The notes: generated by a model not told the origin, from the sequence alone. Positions 7,399 to 15,734 are shown, numbered from the stretch's first letter. The stretch is 17,856 nt of DNA from Desulfobacterales bacterium S5133MH16 (GCA_001751005.1 MAXL01000204.1:1-17856); one strand, 5' to 3'. Program-made: numbers and translations.

Positions 7399-7428
7399 AG
7401 CGGCCTTGACATGGATTGGCCGCTCTTT
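7399..7428. terminator. Bidirectional terminator between rpsT and lptE
   Basis: AGCGGCC (7399-7405) pairs with GGCCGCT (7418-7424) around a 12-base loop. On the plus strand CTTTT follows; on the minus strand TTTTGTTT follows. It sits directly past the lptE stop and 51 bases past the rpsT stop, as expected for two convergent genes. The bases between rpsT and the hairpin also contain a short ACCCG/CGGGT stem (7348-7366). Confidence 0.8.
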
Positions 7429-7970
7429 TAAAAATCGGCGGTTAACCTATTGAAAATAGTTTCCGAAAGCCTTTTGGAAAGCCTTTGGATCGCAACCTTT
7501 TTATTTCGTTCGGTGGCTTGTTTGTTAGGCAATACTTTGTAAGCTTCGTTGTCTGAAACATCTTTTGCAGACCATATTACCCCGCCGGATTTATCCTTTA
7601 ATTGCAAATCAAGTTTAAGTATAACCCGTCTTTCATTGGAGGTATACTCCCCTCTGTGTGAAATCGTTCTTTCACCTATGGATTGAACAACACCGGTAAG
7701 AATTGCATCGGCCTTATCACTTCCGGTTAAAACCACCTGCTCATGCCGGGTAAACTCATATATGAGATCATTTGTAATTATAGTCTCCACCCCGGTTTCT
7801 GCGGTGCGGTTTTTAAACATCTCGATACTGATCGACGTTATACCGGATGGAAGATTTCCCCCGCCGGTAAATTTGTATCCGCAAGCCGAAAGAAGCGACC
7901 CCAACAAAATGATTACCCAGGCATATCTCTTTTTAACAGACAACGATCCTTCTCCCGTTAATTTCATCAT
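7428..7970 (-). CDS. lptE: LPS assembly lipoprotein LptE
   Basis: LptE is the outer-membrane lipoprotein that plugs the LptD barrel and delivers lipopolysaccharide to the cell surface. The protein has a lipoprotein signal (KKRYAWVIILLGSLLSAC) with lipobox LLSAC and acylated Cys30, followed by the usual GYKFTGGGNLP. The LptE fold is supported by SISIEMFKNRTAETGVE, by alternating strands, and by a C-terminal helix. It begins right after the leuS stop (TAA-ATG), consistent with coupling. A better-supplied start may be the TTG at 7943, with GGAG 8 bases upstream; that would give a standard short n-region before the signal helix. leuS-lptE adjacency is common in Gram-negative bacteria; the holA gene that often follows is absent here. 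Confidence 0.9.
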   Translation of the reverse strand: MMKLTGEGSLSVKKRYAWVIILLGSLLSACGYKFTGGGNLPSGITSISIEMFKNRTAETGVETIITNDLIYEFTRHEQVVLTGSDKADAILTGVVQSIGERTISHRGEYTSNERRVILKLDLQLKDKSGGVIWSAKDVSDNEAYKVLPNKQATERNKKVAIQRLSKRLSETIFNRLTADF

Positions 7971-10562
7971 TTATACCACGATATTCACAAGTTTATTCTT
8001 GACCACAATAATTTTCTTAATGGTTTTATTATTTATAAATTTTTGAACACGCTCGTCCGAAAGGGCCAATTCTTTGATGGTATCATCGTCCGCATTCACA
8101 TCAACATGGAACCTGCTTCTTAGTTTCCCGTTTACCTGAATCACGATCAAAAGTTCATCCTTTAACAGGGCGCCTTCCCTGTATGACGGCCATGACGCCA
8201 ATAAAACGCTGGACTCAAAGCCCAGGGTCTCCCAGAGCTCTTCGGCAAAATGAGGAACAATCGTCGACAAAAGGAGCGCAACAGATTCCATGGCAAATCG
8301 CATGACTCTGGTATCTTGCGTGTCACTTTTTACAGGATCGATTCCGTACATGGTATTCACAAGTTCCATGATTGCACTGATTGCAGTATTAAAATGGAAC
8401 CGGTCTTCTATATCTTTTGTAACTTTATATATGGTTGCATGGGTTTTTTTGAATATTTCACGGGTTCTGCCTTCCAGAAAATCGGGGCTTCCATCAAAGG
8501 GAGTTGCATCCTTTATTAGATCAATCCAGTTCCAAGCAAGGCGCCAGACACGATTCAGAAATCGATACCCACCTTCAACACCCTGCTCGCTCCATTCAAG
8601 ATCCCTTTCCGGCGGGGCTGCAAAAAGGCAAAAAAGTCTCGTTGTATCCGCACCGTACTTTTCAAGAAGAATATTCGGATCGATAACATTTTTTTTCGAC
8701 TTGGACATTTTTTCAACCCGGCCAAGTGTAACCCCCTTGCCACATTTTTTACAATGCCGTTCTGCGCCACTGTTTTCCACCTCTTCGGGAAGAAGAAAAC
8801 CGTGTTCCGGACATGAAACCGTCTCTTTACAAACCATCCCCTGTGTCAAAAGCCGGGTAAAAGGTTCCTTGTATTTTACCAATCCGAAGTCGTGTAACAC
8901 ACGGGTATAATACCTTGAATAGAGCAAATGTAAAATAGCATGCTCAACGCCGCCTATATATTGATCTACGGGCATCCAGTAATCTACGGACGTTTTGTCA
9001 AACATGCCGCTGTCACAATTCGGGCTGCAGTATCTTTCATAATACCATGAAGATTCCACGAAGGTGTCCATTGTATCGATCTCTCTTCTGGCGTCCGAGC
9101 TCCCGCAAACCGGACAGGTTGCCTTTGCAAAATAATCGAGAGCCCCAAGCGGCGACCTTCCGCCCTCCAGAAGATCTGCATTCTCCGGGAGCAGAATGGG
9201 AAGATCCTTTTCCGGCACGGGAACAACGCCGCATTTTTTGCAATGAATCATGGGAATCGGCGCACCCCAGTATCGCTGCCTTGAAATACCCCAGTCCCTC
9301 AACCTGAAACTTGTCGTCTTTTTGCCCATTCTTTCCTGCTCCAGAAAAGAAGCAATTTCGTCAAGTGCCGTGACATTATCCATTCCGTCAAACCGGCCGG
9401 AGTTGACCATCACACCTTCACCGGTGTATGCTTCGGTCATGGTGGCGGAATCCAGATCGTCATCATGCGGTTTTACGACTACCACGATATCCAGGTTGTA
9501 TTTTCGAGCAAAATCGAAATCACGCTGGTCATGAGCCGGAACGGACATAACCGCTCCCGTGCCATACTCCATGAGCGCAAAGTTTGCGGTATAAATCGGC
9601 ATCCGTGCGCCGCTCAGGGGATTGCGGCAATAAGCGCCGGTAAAGACGCCCTCTTTCTCATAACTTTCCACCGCCCTGCTCGACCGGTCCTGCAGGGATA
9701 CATGTTCGACGAATTCGCGAACTTTGTCTTCCTGAAGCGTCCCTTTCGACAGATTTAATACCAGCGGATGCTCTGGAGCAAGGCACATGAAAGTTGCGCC
9801 ATAAACCGTATCCTGCCGGGTGGTAAAAACCGGTATCTGCTCATCTGTATTCTCTATGGGAAACTGAATTTCCGCACCCACACTCTTTCCAATCCAGTTC
9901 TTCTGCATGGTGATAACCTTTTCAGGCCATCCGGGAAGCTTTTCGCAATATTCCAGCAGATCTTCCGCGTAATCTGTAATACGGAAAAACCATTGCCAGA
10001 GTTTTTTCTGCCGAACCGTCTGACCACAACGCCAGCACATACCGGCTTCCACCTGCTCGTTGGCCAGAACCGTCTGGCAGTGTTCACACCAGTTCAAAAA
10101 AGATTCCTTGCGATAGACCATTTCCTTTTCGTACATTTTTAAAAAAAGCCACTGTTCCCACCGGTAATATTCAGGCGTGCAAGTGGCGATTTCCCTGTCC
10201 CAGTCGTAGGAAAAACCGATGCGCTTCAGCTGAAATCGCATGGTATCAATATTTTCATAGGTCCATTTGGCGGGATGGCTGTTGTTCGCAATTGCGGCGT
10301 TTTCCGCCGGCATACCGAATGCGTCCCATCCCATTGGATGAAGAACATTGAATCCCCGCATTCTTTTGTACCTTGCAACCACATCACCGATGGTATAGTT
10401 CCTCACATGTCCCATGTGTATATTGCCGGAGGGATAGGGAAACATTTCGAGAAGATAATATTTTTCCTTGCCGGGGTCCTCTTTGACCTTAAAGAGTTTC
10501 GATGTTTCCCAGAAATTCTGCCACTTGGATTCTATGGTTTTAGGATCGTATCTTTCCTCCAT
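7971..10562 (-). CDS. leuS: Leucyl-tRNA synthetase
   Basis: This class I synthetase charges tRNA-Leu with leucine. At 863 residues it is full length. The HIGH-type motif is HMGH (49-52) within YPSGNIHMGHVRNYTIGD, and KMSKS is at 618-622. The CP1 editing domain has TTRQDTVYG (247-255) and AHDQRD with Asp345, the residue that anchors the amino group of mischarged amino acids. Zinc-ribbon cysteine pairs occur at 159/162 with 176/179, and at 441/444 with 483/486. A third ribbon-like set (Cys584, Cys604, Cys607) sits just before KMSKS. The C-terminal domain (about 800-863) ends in VVKNKLVNIVV. The gene is followed without a gap by lptE. The ribosome site is weak (GAGG about 13 bases from ATG). Confidence 0.97.
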   Translation of the reverse strand: MEERYDPKTIESKWQNFWETSKLFKVKEDPGKEKYYLLEMFPYPSGNIHMGHVRNYTIGDVVARYKRMRGFNVLHPMGWDAFGMPAENAAIANNSHPAKWTYENIDTMRFQLKRIGFSYDWDREIATCTPEYYRWEQWLFLKMYEKEMVYRKESFLNWCEHCQTVLANEQVEAGMCWRCGQTVRQKKLWQWFFRITDYAEDLLEYCEKLPGWPEKVITMQKNWIGKSVGAEIQFPIENTDEQIPVFTTRQDTVYGATFMCLAPEHPLVLNLSKGTLQEDKVREFVEHVSLQDRSSRAVESYEKEGVFTGAYCRNPLSGARMPIYTANFALMEYGTGAVMSVPAHDQRDFDFARKYNLDIVVVVKPHDDDLDSATMTEAYTGEGVMVNSGRFDGMDNVTALDEIASFLEQERMGKKTTSFRLRDWGISRQRYWGAPIPMIHCKKCGVVPVPEKDLPILLPENADLLEGGRSPLGALDYFAKATCPVCGSSDARREIDTMDTFVESSWYYERYCSPNCDSGMFDKTSVDYWMPVDQYIGGVEHAILHLLYSRYYTRVLHDFGLVKYKEPFTRLLTQGMVCKETVSCPEHGFLLPEEVENSGAERHCKKCGKGVTLGRVEKMSKSKKNVIDPNILLEKYGADTTRLFCLFAAPPERDLEWSEQGVEGGYRFLNRVWRLAWNWIDLIKDATPFDGSPDFLEGRTREIFKKTHATIYKVTKDIEDRFHFNTAISAIMELVNTMYGIDPVKSDTQDTRVMRFAMESVALLLSTIVPHFAEELWETLGFESSVLLASWPSYREGALLKDELLIVIQVNGKLRSRFHVDVNADDDTIKELALSDERVQKFINNKTIKKIIVVKNKLVNIVV

Positions 10563-10970
10563 TGTATCTACGCTACCTCGCTTATATGATTTAGGTTACA
10601 CATAACCATAGTCGTTCACAGGTTCAGAATTCACCATTCAGGTTTAATGGCTTTACAATTTTTTCATATTTTTGGTTTTAATCTTAGTGCAAGCTTGCTC
10701 GACGAATACTAAGGGCCGAATGAACCTTGCATTGGACTCAAAATCAAAGATTTTACCTATTTTACAGTTGAACCTCGAACCTCTGAACCCTTGAACGCCG
10801 AACCCTGAACCTTGAACCTTGATTAATTTCACATGCCACAACGCAATATAAATAGCAAGCGATAAGAAATCGTTTGACTTGTATATTACAATTTCATATT
10901 CATTAATAAAGTGAGACCTTTGAAAAACGCCCCCTTTTGCCCAATCCCGTTGTAAAAGGACCCATATTTT
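10563..10970. other. 408-base divergent spacer between leuS and rng
   Basis: No gene is supported here. The spacer is AT-rich and holds the GAACC tandem repeat (10769-10823) and a weak promoter candidate for rng: TTGACT (10874-10879) with CATATT (10895-10900), 15 bases apart. An AAAAGGA ribosome site (10954-10960) precedes rng. The stretch 10911-10955, with alternating C- and T-rich blocks, is unexplained. Confidence 0.6.
10769..10823. repeat. Degenerate 7-8 base GAACC tandem repeat
   Basis: Seven GAACC-type cores start at 10770, 10777, 10785, 10793 (GAACG), 10800, 10807 and 10814, spaced 7 or 8 bases apart. The consensus unit is about TGAACCT. The array lies in the leuS-rng spacer, and its function is unknown. 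Units are too short and unspaced for a CRISPR array. Confidence 0.8.
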
Positions 10971-12431
10971 ATGAGTAAGATCCTTATTAATGCCATAGAT
11001 CCTGAGGAATGCAGGATTGCAAAAGTAAAAGATATGAAACTCGAAGAATTTCATATCGAAAGTGCCGCAAGGGAAATTATTCACGGCAACATTTACAAAG
11101 CCGTTATTTCACGTGTTGAGCCGAGCCTCCAAGCCGTATTCGTAGATTACGGGGCTGATCGCCATGGATTTCTTCAGAAGCATGAAATCCATAGCGAGTA
11201 TTTTCAGGACAATCTTTTAAAAGACAAATCCATAAAAAAAATGGTGAGGCGCAGCCAGGAACTCCTGGTACAGGTCATAAAAGACCCGTTCATGAAAAAA
11301 GGGGCCATGCTCACAACTTACATATCTCTCCCGGGAAGATACCTGGTGCTTATGCCCGGAAGCAACAACCGGGGCATTTCACGCAAAATAGAAGATGAAG
11401 ATGAGCGAAGCCGCCTTAAAGATATGATCAACAATATCAAATTGCCTGAAAGATTCGGCATCATCGTCCGAACCGCCGGAATAAACTGTACCAAGATGAG
11501 CATGTCCAGGGATTTAAAATATCTTTTACGGCTCTGGAAAAACATCAAAAAAGATGTGGCCGAAGCAAAACCCCCGGTACTGCTTTACAAGGAGCAAAAC
11601 CTTGTTTTAAGATCCATACGTGACTATTTCACCCCCGACGTGACCGAAATCCTCATAGATGATGTCACAGTATATCACGAAGTTAAAAACTTTGTTAAAA
11701 TCATTTCCCCAAAACATACCAAGATTGTCAAACACTATAAAATGGATCGGCCCATATTCACAAAATACCAGCTGGAAGAACAGATTGGATCCATATATGA
11801 AAGCCGTGTCAAATTAAAATCCGGGGGGTATATTATAATAACACAGACAGAAGCGCTGGTTGCCATTGACGTCAATTCAGGAAAGGCCACTCAAAAAAAA
11901 TCAATTGAACAGACCGCTCTTCAGACCAATATTGAAGCAGCCGAGGAAATTTCCCGTCAGCTGCAACTCAGAGATTTGGGCGGTCTTATCGTGATCGATT
12001 TTATCGACATGAGAGATTCCAAGCATAAATTAGAAGTTTTTAGGGCCGTGAAAAACAATGTAAAATACGACAAGGCCAAATCAAAGATCGGAAAGATTTC
12101 AATGTTCGGACTCATGGAAATGTCAAGACAGCGGCTCAGGCCCTCAATTGAATTCAGCAGTTTTGAATCCTGCAGCCATTGCGGAGGCAAAGGACTTATA
12201 CTTTCCACTGAGATGCTGGTCCTCGACTTTCTCCGCAAACTTCGTCTTGAAACCTTAAAAGATAACATCTCAAAAGTAAAAGGGATCATTCCATCGGTAG
12301 TGGCCGACTATCTTTTGAATAAGAAACGCAAGGAGATTCTTGACCTGGAAATAAGGCGCAATCTTTCCATCACCATCGAAGGAGACAACACTTTAGTCCA
12401 CGGAATGAGTAAGATTATTTGTGAAGAGTAA
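10971..12431 (+). CDS. rng: Ribonuclease G (RNase E/G family)
   Basis: This endoribonuclease cuts single-stranded, 5'-monophosphate RNA and in bacteria acts in 16S rRNA 5' maturation and mRNA decay. At 486 residues it matches RNase G rather than the longer RNase E, as the degradosome scaffold tail is missing. The S1 RNA-binding domain lies at about 37-125 (GNIYKAVISRVEPSLQAVFV). The catalytic magnesium ligands are Asp300 (AIDVNSG) and Asp343 (GLIVIDFIDM), 43 residues apart as in E. coli RNase E. The Zn-link cysteines that join protomers are Cys401 and Cys404 (CSHCGGKG). The ATG start has AAAAGGA 10 bases upstream. Confidence 0.95.
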   Translation: MSKILINAIDPEECRIAKVKDMKLEEFHIESAAREIIHGNIYKAVISRVEPSLQAVFVDYGADRHGFLQKHEIHSEYFQDNLLKDKSIKKMVRRSQELLVQVIKDPFMKKGAMLTTYISLPGRYLVLMPGSNNRGISRKIEDEDERSRLKDMINNIKLPERFGIIVRTAGINCTKMSMSRDLKYLLRLWKNIKKDVAEAKPPVLLYKEQNLVLRSIRDYFTPDVTEILIDDVTVYHEVKNFVKIISPKHTKIVKHYKMDRPIFTKYQLEEQIGSIYESRVKLKSGGYIIITQTEALVAIDVNSGKATQKKSIEQTALQTNIEAAEEISRQLQLRDLGGLIVIDFIDMRDSKHKLEVFRAVKNNVKYDKAKSKIGKISMFGLMEMSRQRLRPSIEFSSFESCSHCGGKGLILSTEMLVLDFLRKLRLETLKDNISKVKGIIPSVVADYLLNKKRKEILDLEIRRNLSITIEGDNTLVHGMSKIICEE

Positions 12432-12513
12432 AACACGAGCCTAACCCGAACAAGCCCACCCTTCTGCCGAACGAACTGCGGAGTAAGGCGAACGGGCCGA
12501 AACCCAAAACTAT
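12432..12513. other. Spacer between rng and the LysM-like gene
   Basis: This 82-base spacer is rich in C, G and A (CCGAACGAACTGCGGAG; GGCGAACGGGCCG) and unlike the AT-rich spacers nearby. No clear stem with a T-run, promoter or ribosome site is seen. Confidence 0.4.
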
Positions 12514-13314
12514 GTGACGCCCAGACACAAAAACACCAAGGATTCTATCAAAGTCATGCCCAAAAGGCCCTCTGAAATATCAAACAAATCCATAGGAATT
12601 CTAGTAAGCTGTATTATCCTTGTTGCAGTTGCCGGTTTATGTCTCTGGTTAAAGAAAAATGCAAAGGTAACTACTCAAAACATGCCTGAAAAAGTTCATA
12701 CGCCTGCAACAGGAGAGACCGTCATTGATTACAATAACATTGAAAAAGACAAAGCGCTCATAGCGCTTATGCAAAAGCGCAAGGCAGAATATGGAATTGA
12801 AAAAGGGGTTGACATTATAACAAAATCTGATGAATCCTTTAAAATAGGCGATTCAACGGTCTCCATGCAGGAGATTTTGGATAAAATACGGATTAAAAGT
12901 GGCGATATTGTTGAAAAGGACCTCAAGTCAAACAAAATGGATTCCATGAAAAACTCAGAAGCATTCGGAATACACGTTGTTCATCCTGGGGACAATATCT
13001 GGAATATACATTTTAATTTCCTGAAAGATTATTTTGCTCATAAAGGTATCTCCCTGTCACCACTTGCCGACGAACCTGCAAGGGGGGGGCAAAGTTCGGG
13101 TGTTGGCAAACTTCTTAAATTTTCAGAAAGTACGGTTAATATTTATAACATAAAAGAACGCAAAATAGATGTTGATCTTAAACTGATCCATCCCTTGAGC
13201 AAGGTGGTTATCTATAATATGGACCAAATTTTTGCACTTCTGGATCTCATCGATTACGAACACGTAAATCGCATTCAATTTGACGGTGAAACACTCTGGA
13301 TACCGCCAAATTAA
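12514..13314 (+). CDS. Membrane-anchored protein with LysM-like C-terminal region
   Basis: I do not recognise a characterised family. The protein is 266 residues from a GTG at 12514. An internal ATG at 12556 (codon 15), with AAGGA 13 bases upstream, may be the better start. A cytoplasmic basic stretch precedes one membrane helix (about 26-46, IGILVSCIILVAVAGLCLWL), followed by a hydrophilic linker (50-150) that should lie in the periplasm. Residues 153-175 (HVVHPGDNIWNIHFNFLKDYF) resemble the opening of a LysM domain (xVxxGDxxWxI). The end, FDGETLWIPPN, resembles the LysM closing strand. The region between them is about 80 residues, too long for one LysM, so a divergent or insertion-bearing peptidoglycan-binding domain is the best guess. 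It sits between rng and yajC-secDF on the same strand. Confidence 0.75.
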   Translation: MTPRHKNTKDSIKVMPKRPSEISNKSIGILVSCIILVAVAGLCLWLKKNAKVTTQNMPEKVHTPATGETVIDYNNIEKDKALIALMQKRKAEYGIEKGVDIITKSDESFKIGDSTVSMQEILDKIRIKSGDIVEKDLKSNKMDSMKNSEAFGIHVVHPGDNIWNIHFNFLKDYFAHKGISLSPLADEPARGGQSSGVGKLLKFSESTVNIYNIKERKIDVDLKLIHPLSKVVIYNMDQIFALLDLIDYEHVNRIQFDGETLWIPPN

Positions 13315-13459
13315 TCTTAAAAAAATCAGGCCCAGAGGACTTTATAGACCATCATTCCTGTATTCCAGACCTCCAGCACGCCGATGTATTTTTTTAACTT
13401 AACGCCATTGATTTTTGACCGGATTCTAAGGACCCGGTTTGTTATAATGAAATAAATAT

Positions 13460-13488
13460 TTGACGTATGCAATCAATTGCAGTATATC
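13460..13488 (+). promoter_or_regulatory. Candidate sigma70-type promoter for yajC-secDF with palindromic spacer
   Basis: TTGACG (13460-13465) and TATATC (13483-13488) are exactly 17 bases apart, giving a leader of about 75 bases before yajC. Within the spacer, TGCAATCAATTGCA (13468-13481) is a perfect palindrome of 6-base arms around CA, placed like an operator. The 13315-13459 stretch upstream is otherwise AT-rich and shows nothing else clear. Confidence 0.5.
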
Positions 13489-13556
13489 AGCGCCATTTTT
13501 TATACTTTTTTGCCATAAAAAGCACAAAAATAATTACTAAGTGACAAATACCATAT

Positions 13557-13563
13557 AAGGAGG
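13557..13563 (+). promoter_or_regulatory. Ribosome binding site for yajC TTG start
   Basis: AAGGAGG is a perfect Shine-Dalgarno sequence ending 7 bases before the TTG at 13571. It fixes this non-ATG start; the next in-frame ATG is codon 8, at 13592. Confidence 0.88.
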
Positions 13564-13570
13564 ATTTATC

Positions 13571-13921
13571 TTGATAAATATCGCTTATGCAATGGGCACG
13601 GGTGGAGGTGGCGCAGGCCAGGGGGCAGGAGGATTTTCATCACTGATCCCGATTGTCCTGATGTTCGTTATATTCTATTTTCTGCTTATTCGGCCCCAGC
13701 AGAAAAAAACTAAAGATCATCGTGAAATGATAAACCGTCTTAACAAGGGAGACCGCATCATAACAAGCGGAGGTCTTCACGGTCGAATTACAGCCGTAAG
13801 TGACACCACGATGACGGTTGAAATAGCTGACAAGGTCCGTGTAAAGATTGCCCGCGGCAACGTCGCCCAGATACTCCAGTCTTCATCACAGTCCCAGGAG
13901 CCAAAAAAAAAGAAGAGCTGA
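13571..13921 (+). CDS. yajC: Preprotein translocase accessory subunit YajC
   Basis: YajC is the small inner-membrane partner of the SecDF complex that assists SecYEG-driven export. At 116 residues it has the typical layout: a Gly-rich N-terminus (GTGGGGAGQGAGG), one membrane helix (about 24-40, LIPIVLMFVIFYFLLI), the signature RPQQKKTKDHREMINRLNKGDRI, then a small beta-rich cytoplasmic domain (TSGGLHGRITAVSD) and a basic tail ending KKKKS. The TTG start is set by the AAGGAGG site. It is the first gene of the export operon, 162 bases ahead of secD, and probably shares the promoter at 13460. Confidence 0.95.
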   Translation: MINIAYAMGTGGGGAGQGAGGFSSLIPIVLMFVIFYFLLIRPQQKKTKDHREMINRLNKGDRIITSGGLHGRITAVSDTTMTVEIADKVRVKIARGNVAQILQSSSQSQEPKKKKS

Positions 13922-13995
13922 TTAATACAGCTATCCTTATTTGTAAAAATTAACTGATTTTCTTTCTTTACGATCACTTATGCACAAGTTTTTTC

Positions 13996-14038
13996 CGCCT
14001 TCGGCGTGATGCACTCCCGCCTGAAGCGTGGATGAGTG
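13996..14038. repeat. Small hairpins in the yajC-secD spacer
   Basis: CGCC TTC GGCG (13996-14006) is a tight hairpin. It is followed by CACTC (14012-14016) pairing with GAGTG (14034-14038), with CCGC/GCG inside. The GC-rich composition contrasts with the flanks. It looks like a remnant of an extragenic palindrome and could also stabilise or attenuate the yajC-secD transcript. It has no T-run directly behind it. Confidence 0.4.
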
Positions 14039-14070
14039 GACCGCATTTTATTTTAGGAGCACCTTCAGAA

Positions 14071-14075
14071 AAGGA
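14071..14075 (+). promoter_or_regulatory. Ribosome binding site for secD TTG start
   Basis: AAGGA ends 8 bases before the TTG at 14084. The next in-frame ATG (codon 46, GGMHLV) lies inside the conserved DLQGG motif, so TTG is required. Confidence 0.8.
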
Positions 14076-14083
14076 AAAGATCA

Positions 14084-15661
14084 TTGAAGAACCTCTCATG
14101 GCGGGCTGTTTCCGTTATTATAGTTATTATCGTTGCTGTTATTTACATTCTTCCGACCATAAAACCATCTTTGTGGCCCCATAAAAAGATAAACTTGGGA
14201 CTCGATCTTCAAGGGGGAATGCACCTTGTACTTGAAGTGGATACGGAAAAAGCCGTGGAAAGCACCATAGAACGTATAAGCCAGGAGATGCGAAGCCTTT
14301 TAAAGAAGGAGCATATCCGCCATATCGACTTAAATCGTATAGATGGAAGCCGAATTTCGGTCCAGTTGCAAGGCCAGGAAAACATCGACAGATTTGAAAA
14401 ACTGCTCAACAAAGAATTTAAAAATTTGCGTATCCTTTCAAGATCAATCCACGACGAAATCCTTACGATGATACTGGATCTTCCTGACAGGGAATCCGCT
14501 CATATCAAGAAGCTGGCAACCGAGCAGGCACTTGAAACCATCAGAAACCGGATCGACCAGTTTGGCGTCAGTGAACCGGATATTCGACGACAGGGTGAAA
14601 AACGGATACTTATCCAGCTCCCGGGAATCAAAGATACAAAAAGAGCCAAGGGTCTTATCGGACGTACCGCTCTTTTAGAATTCAAACTGCTGGATGAGAC
14701 CCATGATCTGAATGCCGCACTCCAAGGGAATATGCCTCCGGGCAGCGAGGTTCTCTATGGTATTAAAGAAGATCCGGAAACACGGCGGGTTATAAAAACG
14801 CCCTATCTTATAAAGAAACGGACCCTTTTAACCGGTGCACATCTAACTGATGCAAAGGTTCAAATAGATTCTCAATACAACGAACCCTATGTTTCCATCA
14901 ATTTCGATAAAAAAGGGGGAAGAGATTTTGCAAGGATAACCGGAGAAAATGTAAAAAAACGTCTGGCTATTGTTTTGGATAACAAAGTCTATTCGGCACC
15001 GGTTATCCAGGAAAAAATTTCCGGCGGTCAGGCCCGAATTACCGGACGTTTCACCACTGAAGAAGCACGTGATCTTGCCATTGCCCTTCGTGCCGGTGCC
15101 CTTCCTGCCCCGGTCAATATCCTTGAGGAAAGAACCGTGGGTCCTTCTCTTGGAACCGATTCCATTAGAAAAGGGCTCCTCTCAATGTGTGTAGGGGGTA
15201 TCCTCGTTATCCTGTTTATGATTGTCTATTACAGAGGTTCAGGACTTATCGCAGATGTTGCGCTGATTCTTAATATTATCCTGATCGCCGGAGGGCTGGC
15301 CGGCTTTCAGGCCACGCTGACACTACCGGGTATCGCAGGGATAATTCTCACTATCGGCATGGCCGTTGACGCCAATGTTCTCATATTCGAACGTATACGG
15401 GAGGAAATGAGAATAGGCAAGACACCGCGAGCGGCGGTGGCTGCGGGCTATGACAGGGCTTCTCTTACAATACTCGACGCTAACGTAACAACCCTTATTG
15501 CAGCCCTTGTCCTTTTCCAGTTTGGCACCGGCCCGGTCAAAGGATTTGCAGTAACACTCAGTTTGGGTGTACTTTCCAGTCTTTTTACAGCCCTTATTAT
15601 GTCCCGGTTAATATTTGATTATCTCTTAGTAAAACTAAAGATTAAAAGCCTAAGCATCTAA
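14084..15661 (+). CDS. secD: Protein translocase subunit SecD
   Basis: SecD pairs with SecF to use the proton gradient to pull exported proteins through SecYEG from the periplasmic side. The 525-residue protein has TM1 (about 8-25), the conserved DLQGGMHLVLEVD (41-53), and the periplasmic P1 domain with IRNRIDQFGVSEPDIRRQG and the GRTALLEFKL motif. QARITGRFTTEEARDLAIAL and LPAPV come next, and five further helices (about 366-515) contain GMAVDANVLIFERIREE. Asp429 in this last motif corresponds to the proton-path aspartate (E. coli Asp519). Length is normal. It starts with TTG and is followed 73 bases later by secF. Confidence 0.97.
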   Translation: MKNLSWRAVSVIIVIIVAVIYILPTIKPSLWPHKKINLGLDLQGGMHLVLEVDTEKAVESTIERISQEMRSLLKKEHIRHIDLNRIDGSRISVQLQGQENIDRFEKLLNKEFKNLRILSRSIHDEILTMILDLPDRESAHIKKLATEQALETIRNRIDQFGVSEPDIRRQGEKRILIQLPGIKDTKRAKGLIGRTALLEFKLLDETHDLNAALQGNMPPGSEVLYGIKEDPETRRVIKTPYLIKKRTLLTGAHLTDAKVQIDSQYNEPYVSINFDKKGGRDFARITGENVKKRLAIVLDNKVYSAPVIQEKISGGQARITGRFTTEEARDLAIALRAGALPAPVNILEERTVGPSLGTDSIRKGLLSMCVGGILVILFMIVYYRGSGLIADVALILNIILIAGGLAGFQATLTLPGIAGIILTIGMAVDANVLIFERIREEMRIGKTPRAAVAAGYDRASLTILDANVTTLIAALVLFQFGTGPVKGFAVTLSLGVLSSLFTALIMSRLIFDYLLVKLKIKSLSI

Positions 15662-15734
15662 TTATACCTTAACCTGTTTCAGTCAGAACATTATATCACA
15701 AAACATGAGCAAACAATCTTAGGAGATATCATTA

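Noticed and set aside
8290..8910. Plus-strand open frame of 206 codons inside leuS
   Set aside because: Antisense shadow of the leuS coding sequence, no recognisable domain or ribosome site.
10769..10823. CRISPR-like array
   Set aside because: Units are only 7-8 bases with no spacers and no cas genes nearby.
10911..10960. Possible insertion-sequence end ahead of rng
   Set aside because: The bases gave a faint impression of a transposon terminus, but no inverted partner, target duplication or transposase is present.
10653..11084. Minus-strand open frame of 143 codons over the leuS-rng spacer
   Set aside because: It overlaps the 5' end of rng, and part of it is just the GAACC repeat read in reverse; no protein family signal.
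13415..13448. TTGACC plus TATAAT as an alternative yajC promoter
   Set aside because: The two boxes are 22 bases apart, too far for a sigma70 promoter.
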